Assembly: GCF_022539505.1 (NCBI RefSeq)
Contig: NC_061510.1
Location: forward strand, 267,663,687-267,727,686
From: Lolium rigidum
Lineage: Eukaryota > Streptophyta > Magnoliopsida > Poales > Poaceae
Length of the DNA: 64,000 bases
Direction: 5' to 3'
Below are positions 44,001 through 54,977 of the stretch, in pieces (the stretch's first letter is position 1; every line of letters starts with the position of its first letter). A program made the position numbers and the translations under genes. The notes under the pieces were generated by a model. It was not told the DNA's origin. It saw only the letters and a list, made by a program, of their open reading frames with translations, and searched no databases.

Positions 44001-44807
44001 ACACGGATTTTGATCAAAGGGCGTTTGACACCAGATGAAAAACAAAGAACTTTTTTTTTCCTTAAACGGGATCAAAAGCTTTGCTCCAGTCTATTAAACA
44101 CGAAGGAGTTACAACATGCAAGGTTGCTACTCTCCCGACATGATTTCACCCAAGCGCTTAGCTCCTGTGGTAACGCACAAGCGGGCTTTCCTCTTGATTT
44201 TTTCTACTAATACAAAGCGCAGCGTGTGTTTATTGGGAAATGTCCAAGCATTGCGCTCATTCCTGATTTCTCAAGAAATTAGCAAAGGGAGAGAGGAGGC
44301 GATGGCCCTGCGATTCGGGATTACTCCGTTCGTCATCATACTTCACCAATTCTTGATTGTGAGGCCCGTCCATTGAGTCGGATGCATATCGGAGATGCCA
44401 AGACAACCTTTAATGAGAAATGCCAAATGCGGATGGAGAACCGACAATAGACAAAAAAAAATTGATTGACCAAGAATTGGATCTCATATGCCAATTTCGC
44501 CGAGTATTAGCCGTTCTCCTTGAGCTTCCAAACAATGCCGTCATCATTGTCATCAAGGTGGATGTTTTGAAGGGGAGTCCAAAGCTCCACAAATTGTGTG
44601 AGATGGTTCATGGATTTTTTTTAAATTGCGCGGTGCCTTCCAATTTTTCCTTTTCAAGGACAAGAAAATGAGTGGCTAAAACAGAGAAATTCCAGCATGA
44701 GCTTGCGTGGATGGAATTTTTTTTCAAGGGATCGAAACCAAATCCTCGAAGAATCCAATGAAATTACTTTTAGTCAAATGAGCAATCGCTGATTTGAAAT
44801 TTATTAC
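44001..44807. other. Intervening region, possible retroposon remnant
   Basis: A T run at about 44051 followed by CCTTAAACGGGATCAAAAGC and an oligo-A stretch at 44453 resemble the 3' tails of degraded grass non-LTR retroposons in reverse orientation. Nothing is intact, and short ORFs (for example 44420-44671) match no family I know. Confidence 0.3.
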
Positions 44808-45172
44808 TCGAGTGAAAGCCTCAAATTATGAAATCCCAATTTGTAGTCAAAGACAGCGGGTTACTCTAAACCCCTGGCACTAGCAACTGATAAATTTCTA
44901 CACCAACACGTCTGCGACAAAGATCGTTGCCGCCATAAACTACTGGATTCTTTTCTACAGGAAAGACGACGAGTTCAAAGAAAGTAGAGTTGGTCGACCA
45001 TGAAATCAATGTCTACTACCTCCATTTTTGCATAATAACAAGTTGAGTGGCTGTGATCATCAGAGTGATCGCAGCTTCATCCCGATCCATGCTTTTTGTC
45101 GCGTAAAAGCTGGTGGTAAAATAGACTTCATCGTGGGTGGCACAATCATTCATGGGATTGATTGGGATTAAA
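44808..45172. repeat. Direct repeat downstream of the kinase, copy 2
   Basis: Diverged copy of 43620-44000 in the same orientation, about 1.17 kb away. Confidence 0.75.
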
Positions 45173-46473
45173 AGGCATACATAACGGCTCAGACGCTCGT
45201 GCGTGCGGCTGATCACTTTCATAACCGATGAAGCAAGCTTTCCGCAAAGGAGATTGAAGGCGGCGTTAGCACTGATCGATCCTTGTTAGTGATTGGATGC
45301 TCTCCTAGTCGTGAAGCTTCTCTGCTGGTCTATAATAATTGCCTGTCACATCGCACTAGGCATGAAAAAACACCTTCTGCTGAAATTTTCGCCAAGTTCG
45401 CGTAAACTTGGTGCGTTCAGAGCGAGATTGAAGGGACATTCCTGATTGCACCGGAGGTTCTTGGATTTCACTGCACATGTTGGTGACATGGTGTGAGGTC
45501 GTTTCTCTCAAATCGGACGACTAATTTTGTTTGCTCTTGCTGCTTCTGGAGGAAATCAAAGCCATCGAGCTTAATTTCAACAGCAGGGAACTACAGCTGC
45601 ATCGATCTCGGAGGAAAAAGAAAGAGAGAACAACGACGGAGCTTCGATCGTGTGGTAGGAGGTGTGTTCTCACGCCGTCCACTCGTGGTGCACGTAGCCG
45701 TCAAGAATGTCGGCCAATTGCAAGTATCCATACATGGTCCACTCCGATCCATGGCTTCTTGCGTTGTGTTCAGAGTCGGCACCCAATATCCCATATAGCG
45801 AGCGAGCCAGAGTGGCCCTCGACGGCCACATCGCTCAACGCTAAAGCGCCCAAATTCAGGTGAGAAACCGGTTCTGAATATGCGCACGAAGCGAGGTGTA
45901 TGATCAGTACTGCCAGGAGCACCTCTGTGTCTTACATGTTGGAACAGAGATAATACTATTCAGTAGTCAGTACTGTATTAGCAAGCGAAGCTTCTCTGAA
46001 TTTTGAATGCTGCAGTCGTAGTTTGCGGCCGGAGCATACGTATGCGTATCAGATAAGACATCGCTGACCGAAAGGTTAATATGAGGCGACGTCAGAAGAT
46101 TTAACTTGCTTCTGGGGTCATCCTAAGCTAACCCGCCCTGCTCTATCCTACATTTTCTTTGCGATGTGCATTATCCAACATCACAAGGGTCGATTGATGT
46201 ACTCCGACATCACATTGCTCTGATCAGCCTTCAAGAATCTTAAAGAAATCACACTCGGCAATTCGGGTCAAAGAAGAAGACCAAGAAACAAATATGCCTC
46301 TGTACTTCTTGTAAGTGTCATGGTCGCCGTGGCCCGTGGGGGCAAGAAGACTGGTTAAGTTTTTTTTCTTTTCAATGGGGATTTTTTGCCCGGATTTTAA
46401 CCTAGGCAATTTTCGCCTGACTTTTCACTAACTGATCTGGCAACACTTTTTAAACTAGTGAAAATTTTATATA
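45173..46473. other. Intergenic region without recognised features
   Basis: Mixed composition. ORFs at 45493-45863 are short, overlap on both strands and show no domain. I see no terminal repeats or RNA genes. Confidence 0.4.
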
Positions 46474-46519
46474 CTCTCTCCGTTCCACGAAACATGTCGA
46501 AAATTTGTTAAATTTTAGA
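46474..46519. mobile_element. Stowaway-type MITE terminus, broken
   Basis: CTCTCTCCGTTCCACGAAAC after TA matches the Stowaway (Tc1/mariner) CTCCCTCCGTTC terminus. Only the left end remains because a LINE tail begins within 50 bases. Confidence 0.6.
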
Positions 46520-47075
46520 TTTTTTTCGAAACGGGGATGTAACCCCAGCCTCTGCATCGTGATGATGCACACGACTTTTATTAGAACTTCATCATCCAGT
46601 AGTAATATTTAATACAAAATCATGGATCACTCATGGTTGAAACATAAATCAACCATCGAAACATCAACTCTTCGAAACTAAGCCAACTAAGCATCATGTA
46701 GTCGACTGGTATGACACCAACCAGGCTGGGACAAGATATCCTGAGCGACTGTCTGGAGATGGGTGCATCCAGTATCCATAAACACTCAATGGTCCTGAGG
46801 AAGTAGTAGCACCCATTGTTGCACCCAGTGCACAACCATATGAATAACCTGCAAAATATTAAAAGATATTGATTTGTTAAACACAATATTATTTCTACAT
46901 CTCCATATTTACCAGCACAAGGCCGACACACCAATGCGTATACGTTCTTTTGCTTTTTTGTCAACACCATTCAACCAATTACCAAACAAATTGGTAATAT
47001 TAGTCGGGGGTGGGAGATTAAAGGCAAAATATACCATGCGCCAAACTAGTTTTGCAAAAGGGCAAGCTAGAAAGA
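46520..47075 (-). pseudogene. LINE 3' end (ORF2 C-terminus and poly(A))
   Basis: On the minus strand it reads LFGNWLNGVDKK, ERIRIGVSALCW, WRCRNNIVFNKS, ILQVIHMVVHWVQQW and LLLPQDH, the conserved C-terminal end of ORF2 in grass LINEs after the RT and zinc-finger region. In-frame stops at Trp and Asp-His positions mark decay. The 3' tail ends in CCCCGTTTCG and an A run (T run at 46522-46528 on the plus strand). The 5' part is removed where the LTR element at 47076 begins. Confidence 0.75.
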
Positions 47076-48333
47076 TGTAATATCCCAGGAAATGGGGTTA
47101 CAAAAATAGAGGAAACAGATGTGTGCATTGCATTCATGCATAGAAAATCCGGGGAATTTTCGCGCTTTAAAGTAAAACAGTCACAATAACTGAAGTTTCA
47201 CTTGACCTTGGTGGAATTGAAGTAGCTCATCAAGTCAAGCGCTATAAACCTCAATGTGACTTTGTTAAAACCTTGTTTTGGGTAGAGATGATTTGATCTA
47301 AGAGGTTAGATCAAATGGAACTAATAATCAACACAACAACACTTTACTCAGTGATCAATTGCTTGATCTTACAAAATGTTATAATATGGTATTCTTTGCT
47401 ATATCATATGAACAACTATTCAAATATAAATCAAGTAGTAATAAAATGGAGAAACCATTATTGATTTATCTTTTCCATATCTTAAACTAATCCTTGATTC
47501 TACCATGAACCTCATGGTATTGATTCCACTTAAATCTTTGAAATATGACAAGGAGATCAACCCTAGGAATATATATTCTTCTCTATTACATATTATAATA
47601 CATCAAACCTAGAGAGGTGAGAGTTCTATGTTATTTAGTAGAGAAGCAATGACAAACTTTGAGCTAAACCTTGGATATGCATCCATGTATTCAAATCATC
47701 ATCCTTAAGAGAAACCCCATGGTATTATTCAAGACAATCCCTAGAGAGAGATAACCATTTATGTTAAACATAGATATTGATGATCACATCAACCTCTATG
47801 GAGCCTAACCTTAGGTTAGTATTAAAGACCTTCCCAAATGAGAGAGACCAATCATACTAATCCTAGCTTTACCTATTTAAGAATAAAGGACAACCATTGA
47901 ACTAGAGTATTAGGAGTATACCATACCCTAGAATAAACTATTCCTATGAGAGAGAGCTCAAGCTAAGTTGTTACACTCAAGAAAGTTAAGCCAACACTTG
48001 ATTGTGAGGGAGAGAACTATCCATATACTCAGATGATTATATCAACATTGTTTAAGTAAAACCCTAACAGAATATCTCAGGTATTCTCCTGGGATATAAA
48101 TTATTGAGGCAACCATAGCAGTCTCATCCAAGAAAGTAAAATAGAAGAGTTATATCCTAGTTGATCAAGACAATGCTTGCTCATAGAAATGAGAACCCAT
48201 TCCATGAGAGATAACTTAGGAAGCCAAACCTTCATCATTATAAATTGAGTAATGCTCATAAACCCTTAGAATCTGAGGTAGAAAATATTAAGTACAAGTT
48301 GATCATACTTAAACCATGATCATGCTCTTGAGG
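47076..48333 (+). mobile_element. Long-LTR Gypsy element related to the solo LTR, left part
   Basis: Begins TGTAATATCCCAGG, as at 5044, and also shares TGTGCATTGCATTCATGC-type sequence with that LTR. It is interrupted by the gag-only element at 48334 and continues at 59917. AT-rich, without genes. Confidence 0.7.
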
Positions 48334-51300
48334 TGTAACATCCCAAAAATTTCAAAACAAACAAAATGAATTTCCCTAGTTCCAAATTTTGGAACCAACA
48401 AAAACTTTTTAAATTAAGTTTGATACATAGTGATCTTGCTTGATTCCTGTGCTATTGCCATGATTGCTTGTTTAATTAGTATTGGAGTAATCTTAAACCC
48501 TAAACCTCACACCCCTTTTTACCATCCAAGTTAAAATAAAATAAAAAGAATTTAAATAAGAAAAGGCATATGTGCCTATGGCTATTTTTGTAAAACTTTA
48601 CCCTAGGCCTTTTCCACTTTATTTAGAGGATTGGAAAACATTCCTAAACCTTATTTAGTACTTCTCAAACCCAATCCAAGGTGAAACAAAAGATTTTAAA
48701 AAGAAAGTAATAATGCCATAGAGGCATATGAGAGCAAATATCAAATTTGTGAATTTGAGGATCTTGACCCTAAGACTTGTGGTGAATGGTTGGATCACTC
48801 CTATATACCATTTCAACACCCAACAACATCAAATGGGCCAAGAACAATCAAATTAAAAATCAAATGCCACATATGCATAGAGGCATATGTGACACATAGC
48901 CATTTCCCCAAATCTTGACCTATGCACTTCTACCTTGACCAAATGGTGTGTAACCATATCTAAACCTAATATAACACTAAATTGACCCTAACCCATGTCC
49001 AAGTAAAGCAAGATCAACAATTTACAAGAATAATGAAATATGACACATCACCTCTTATGTGTTATGGCCATTTTTGCAAATCTTTGAACAAGACCATTTG
49101 AAATGGTTTCAATGGTTTGAAAATGTTTCTAAACTAATAAGAGTCATATTAGAGTCAAGAAAAGTCAAATCAAATGGAGAGAAATCAAATAGAGAGAAAA
49201 TCCCAATTTCACTCACATACACATAAGGCCAATTTTGCAAATCTTCACCAAAGGCCACCATTGCTTGATCTATTGCTTGGAGAATACTTATATATGATAA
49301 ACAAACACAAATGCATCAAAGAAACCAGAATCAAATCCAAGAAAATCTCAAAACCAACATACATGTGATAATGGTCAATTTTGGATTTTATAAAATGTTC
49401 ACTACTTTACCCCCTGGTTTTGACTTTTCTTCAAACCAAACTTGGTCAACCATTGCCATGTCATCCAAGACCTTGTCAAAGTGAACAACTTTCATGTTGA
49501 CCACCATACCTAACTTTGACCAGGTTGACCAGTAGAGATGTGACAAGTGGAGACTTTGAAATTATGAGAAGATCATACCAAATTTGAAATTTTGCATTCC
49601 AATTCCATTTTGACCACCACCACCTCCATTCTACTTCTCTTATTATATGATTACACTCCACCAAAAATATTTTCAAATTTCAAAATTAATCTTCTTGCGG
49701 GCATTACAACAAACACCTTGCAGGCAGGATCAAATCTGGAGCCCATACCGATTTTTACCATGGACCAAGTCCAACCCTGCACTCCCTCTGCATCCCTGTA
49801 CCCCTCTGCATCACTGCCAAGCCCTGCCAGCCCTTGCCTTGGACCAACTTGACCAGAACAACACCATGCCGGCCTTCATGTCACTCCCCATGCCCTTCCA
49901 CTCTCCTCTCACATCCACCCTGCACCACCATGTCCAGCATGCTCCTCTCACTTCCCTGCACACGTTGGACCCAGCCCTCGACCGAGTAGACGCGTGCAAC
50001 GCTCAGCAAAGGACGTGCCCACGACAGCCCAGACACGCCAGAACGTGCACAGGCATGACGCAGAGCACGCCAGAGCGAGTCGTCGCCCCGTCGTCTCCAA
50101 CGTCCCCACGACCTCGGCTTACGCACGAAGCCTCGCCACGGTACCGGTGAGCTCCCGGACTCCCCCATCTCCCGGCTCGAGCACCGTCGCCGTCGTCACG
50201 GACGACGACCATCCGCCGCGATACCCGGTGTCCGATGACGATAACGATGCGACCGCTCCTCCTCCGGCCGCGCACGGACGCGCGCGCTGTGATCACCGTG
50301 ACATCGCCAACACTCTGCGCCCATGCCTTGCCCCTTCGTCGCCCTGGAACGACGACGTCGTCGACGACCTTGCCCGCTCCCTCGCAGCACCCCTGGCCTC
50401 TATAAAAGCCAGCTCCCCCTGGACGATTTCGCCACACCCTCGCGTTCCTCTCTCACCACTGAGCCTCCTCGTCCCCTCCTCTTGCTCAATTACTCACCGG
50501 AGCCCTCCAATTCATCGCCGGAACCCGCGGCGGAGCTGAGATCACCGCCGCCGATTGCGACGACCATTAGAGCAGCCGTCTGCTTCATCTACTTCCTCTG
50601 CCTCGACAACGTCGCCGCCGCACTTCGCCACCTCTCGCCGCGCCGCCAGTAAGCCATCGACCCCCTACCTGCGCCTCCAGCCGCCTCGCCACTCGCCGGA
50701 GATGACGACGGCTGTGCACCGTCTGATCCAGTTCTAATCCTACGGACCGCATCGATGCGTACCGTTTCGCTGGCTATGACCCGCTGACAGTGGAGCCCAC
50801 TGTCAGGCGGCCCGCGAGCATCGCCTGCGTAGCTGGGCCGGCCCGTTTAAGTTTCCCGCGCGTCTGTTAGTTTGAATTCGTTAGATTTAATTTAACTCAA
50901 ATTTGAATACTGGTGCTGTGTTCAAAATTGCATAACTCCAAATCTACTGAGCCAAATTCGACAAATTTTATATGGTTGGAAAGCCTGTGAAATTATCTAT
51001 CCAATGCCACTGGTTTCAAACCAATATCTGTTGTAGAATTAAAGTAGCAAAATAAACAAGACAGGGACTTTTCTGCCTTAGAATAATTATTAAAAATCAA
51101 CCACAAATGCTTTTAAGTTAATTCCAACTCCTATAATTAACATTTCACTTATACTAATTGTTTCTGCAAAAATATGCCATGCTTACTTTGAATGATCATG
51201 GCCTAGATTAATTAAAGGACTATGTGGCTATATCTAGTCAAAGATATTGTCCAAAACTATTAATAAATCATATGGGAGTCTTTCTCTCATTTAAATCTTG

Positions 51301-53259
51301 TCATGAACAATTCAAAATGAGGTAGAGACTCTGGTCATTTAGGTCTCATATGAATTGTTGATGATATTAAACCTTTACCAGGTTAGGATTAAATGATAGG
51401 AGGTGTTCACCTCATTTAAATCCTTTTCTCAAATGATAAGTGTGAAGAGGTTGACTTTGGTCAACCTAGGTCACATATTATTCATGAGAGAAATTAAATC
51501 TTAATAAGATAATGAGAGGAAATTATTTCTCTAATTAATTAAAAGTAACACCCAAATTAGTATGAAAGGAAATTATTTTTCTTAAATAAGAAAAACACAT
51601 CTACCCACTTAATAGTAATGTGTGATGCTAGTTTAAGTTGTGTGAATCATGTGTGTGCTTAGTTTAGTAAATAAGTTTGGTATGATGATTGTGTACCCCG
51701 TATTCGTATTTTAGACGCTAGTACCGAGGAATACCAGGAGGAGGAGGAGGTCTACTTCCAAGGAGAGGAAGACCACTTTGATCAATACGCCAACCAAGGC
51801 AAGCTAATATTCTTGCTAAGTGCAAAGCTCTACAAGAGCAAGGCACCACCACCTTTTACTTTATGCTTAATGATCCCCTCCCAAGTTTTATTCTTACAAG
51901 CTTTTATTTGGATTATTATAACTTACTTTTATAGTTAACTTTGGTCTAGAAATAGAGTACTACAAGAGTATCAAACTTAGCCTAGAAAGCTATAAGCTAA
52001 GTTAGCACCCCTCATGACTAGTTGCTAGTGCTAACAAATAAAATTGACTACTCTAGATGGGAATATGTGAAATGAAATGACTTTGAAAACCTTGGAATGA
52101 TGAGTCATTCTATTGAAAGATTTTGAAGGTAAATATGACTGGTGAATGACATGGTGAACTTTACAAAAACTGATGGTTGGGTTCGGATGCGATACCATTC
52201 CAATTTTACAAGTACCCCCACAATACCTGATATGGGTAGGGCTTAACTGGAAGTTTATGTACCTTAGTATGGGTTCCCTCTAAACAAGCGTCATCGGGGT
52301 TATGCCAAGGGCTGCCTCCAAAGAAATATGAAATGATGTGAAATGACGTGAAATGAGGTGAATGTCCGGCCCAAGCCCTGTGCAGTTCCCAGGCTGACAG
52401 TTGGTCTTCACTGGGAGGCCAAGCTCATGGGGAGAGGTGCCTATACTAGGGTATGTAAGTGAAAGGTTATGGTTGGTAGTCCGCACACGGAGTGTGGTAA
52501 ATCGGGGCCAGTTAACCCTGACGGATTATTGCAAATGTTGTGGCACAAGTGTACGACCTCTGCAGAGTGTAGATCTATTCGAATAGCCGCGTCCACGGTT
52601 ATGGACGGTTGGAAAGGCCATACTGTTCCGTCATCAGACCATTTTCAAAAATGTGACATATGACTTATGACTTGTGATTTGAACTTGAAAGGTGAATGGT
52701 GAATTTGAATTGAATCACAACAGAGTTGTGGGAATGACACTAATGTTCCCACTTGAGTTAGTTAGCAAATGAAGAGGCTTTTACTAAATGTTTGTGAACT
52801 AAAATTGGCTTTATGCAAATAAACTTAGAGCTTAGCACCCCCTTACTATAGTTGATAGTGCTTTCACTAGTATTAGTTTGCGAGTACTTTAAAGTACTCA
52901 CGGCTTTGTCCCTGGCTATTCAAATGGCCAGACTATGAAGAGGAACAGCAGTACGAGGAAGATGGACAGCAGGACGTCTACGGCAACTAGGACTACTCCT
53001 GACGTCAACAGTTGCCTGTGGAACAGATGGACCACGACCGCTACTACTTCGCTTCCGCTATGTGTTTTGTAAATTGGATCCTTAGATCCCCTATGTTGTA
53101 TTAAGACTGGATCGTGTGATCCTTTGTTGTAAGACGATTATGTGTTGTAATGAATGATGTGTTGTGATATCAATCTATTATGTCTCGCAAAAACAATATT
53201 CCTGGGATTGCGATGAATGGCATAATAGGCATCTGGACTTAAAAATCCGGGTGTTGACA
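48334..53259 (+). repeat. 5' LTR (4926 bp) of the gag-only element
   Basis: TATAAAAG at 50401-50408 within a CpG-rich core (about 49740-50850). ACCTCTGCAGAGTGTA at 52556-52571 and the palindrome GAGTACTTTAAAGTACTC at 52882-52899 lie downstream. Short ORFs show no known domain. Confidence 0.92.
50401..50408 (+). promoter_or_regulatory. TATA box of the giant 5' LTR
   Basis: TATAAAAG, preceded by CCTGGCCTC and the palindrome GACGACGTCGTC about 45 bases upstream. The same signal is at 57052-57059 in the 3' LTR. Confidence 0.7.
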
Positions 53260-53262
53260 AGT

Positions 53263-53275
53263 TGGTATCAGAGCC
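53263..53275 (+). promoter_or_regulatory. Primer-binding site (initiator Met tRNA type)
   Basis: TGGTATCAGAGCC three bases after the LTR; complementary to the 3' end of plant initiator Met tRNA, the usual primer of chromoviruses. Confidence 0.9.
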
Positions 53276-53697
53276 ATTGTTTGACCTTAGGAGACCCTAG
53301 TTAGAATGGACGTTCTGAAAAACTTAGTTTCAAAAATAAATGAAGTGAATATTTATGAAAACGTATTCTCACTCTTATCCCTTATCTTTTCAAAATGAGA
53401 AATCCATGCTCTACTTTTCCTTGAAATTCTACCTAAAATTTTGCACACTTGATCACTTTAGTATAACTCACACCTACGCAAGAGTTTGTATCAGGATCCC
53501 CTTGTATCGTAGAGCGATGAATGGTTCTTAAAACCAACAGTGTGTTAGCTTTGTAATGTGTGATGTTTGGTATGAATGAAAAAGTGTTGTTGGTTGTACC
53601 CCCTCAACACTACTCAAGTTTTGAAACTTTTTGAACTTTAAATCCAAACAAACCATAGAAATTTCCCTCTTATCTTATCATCTACACCAATATTCAG

Positions 53698-54552
53698 ATG
53701 GCCCCACCAACCCGCAGCGCCAACCAAGACGCAATGATGCAGATGATCCAGATGATGATGGAAGACTGCGAAGCCGCGAGAGCTGAACGACAAGCCAACA
53801 TAGCTGCACTGCAACAGATAGCTCAGAACAATCAAGGCCACGGAAATCATGATCACCCAGGATCAAAGCTAAAGAACTTTCAGAACACCAACCCTCCAAT
53901 ATTCAACAAGACTGAAGAACCCCTAGATGCTGATGACTGGCTCCAGACAATGGAGAACAACCTCGAAGTTGCGGGAGTTGAAGCCGCAGAGAAAGTGTTG
54001 TTTGCCACGCACTACTTAGCAGGACCAGCAAGAGCTTGGTGGACAAACACCCGTGCAATGAACGCAGGACAGATGATGACCTGGGAAGACTTCAAGCTGA
54101 AGTTTAGCAAGTACCATGTGCCCCAAGGACTGATCAAGAAGATGAGAGACGAGTTCCGCGAACTTAAGCAAGGAAGGATGTCCGTGGTGGAATACCGCGA
54201 CAGGTTTCTTACTCTGTCAAGGTACGCCCCGGATGAGACCGACACCAACGAGAAAAGGAAGGAGAGATTTCTGAACGGACTGCATGATGAAATGCAAACG
54301 GTGTTAGTGAACATTACGTTCGCTGACCTCGAAGCCCTAGTGGACTCAGCCATCCAGATGGAAGGAAAGCTGCACCAAGCCAACGAGAACCGCAAGAGAA
54401 GGATGATGAACCAGAATGGACCCAACAACGCCCAGAAGTACCGCAACAACTCAACTGGAGGATTTGCCTCAAGATACAACAAGCCCCCAGCTCAGATCTA
54501 CCACCCAAGCAACAACAACAACAACCGCAACACCAACAACAACCGCAACAGC

Positions 54553-54584
<32 letters not shown>

Positions 54585-54900
54585 CCAGAACAACGGCAAT
54601 CGCACCAACAACAACAACCACCCCAATACTGCCCCCGTGACTGGGAGTAACGCTGTTCCCGTCAACCCCAAAGACAAGTCCACCGTCAACTGCTATGAAT
54701 GTGGAGTTGTGGGTCATTACTCCAACGAGTGCCCCAAGAAGCTTGCCAAGATTGCCGCCAATACCGCAGCACCTGCTCAGCAACAGCGCCGCTTTACAGG
54801 AAGAAGGAACCAGAACAACAACAACGGCCGTTTCTACCACATGACTGCAAATGAAGCCCAGGAAGCCCCTCAGGCCATGCCAAGTATGTTCCCCTGTTAA
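53698..54900 (+). CDS. gag polyprotein (intact), chromovirus type
   Basis: 400 residues from ATG 53698 (first Met of the long frame, about 440 bases after the LTR) to TAA 54898-54900. Residues about 70-200 form the retrotransposon gag domain (PLDADDWLQTMENNLEVAG, FATHYLAGPARAWW, FKLKFSKYHVP, LKQGRMSVVEYRDRF). An Asn-rich low-complexity tract follows (about 265-315), then a CCHC zinc knuckle CYECGVVGHYSNEC (CX2CX4HX4C) and a basic tail. No protease or RT follows: the stop is 77 bases before the 3' LTR. Gag would package element RNA in cytoplasmic particles; the intact frame suggests selection or recent arrival. In chromoviruses gag is normally fused to or followed by pol, which is deleted here. 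Confidence 0.92.
54506..54625 (+). repeat. AAC microsatellite within gag
   Basis: Runs of AAC interrupted by CGC, ACC and AGC encode the Asn-rich tract. Poly-Val/Leu ORFs on the opposite strand are artefacts of this repeat. Confidence 0.9.
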
Positions 54901-54962
54901 TATCTCTGCTCAATCTTTCTTAGGAACCTAACTTTTCTTAAAATCTCGGGACGAGATTTGTT

Positions 54963-54977
54963 TAAGGGGGAAGGGTT
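54963..54977 (+). promoter_or_regulatory. Polypurine tract of the gag-only element
   Basis: TAAGGGGGAAGGGTT directly before the 3' LTR start TGTAACATCC. Confidence 0.85.

Noticed and set aside
49647..50740. ORFs of 60-180 codons in the GC core of the giant LTR
   Set aside because: They occur in several frames on both strands, are not conserved between the two LTRs (frameshifting indels) and show no domain.
54469..54840. Poly-Val/Leu 'membrane protein' ORFs opposite gag
   Set aside because: Produced by the complement of the AAC repeat that encodes the gag Asn tract.
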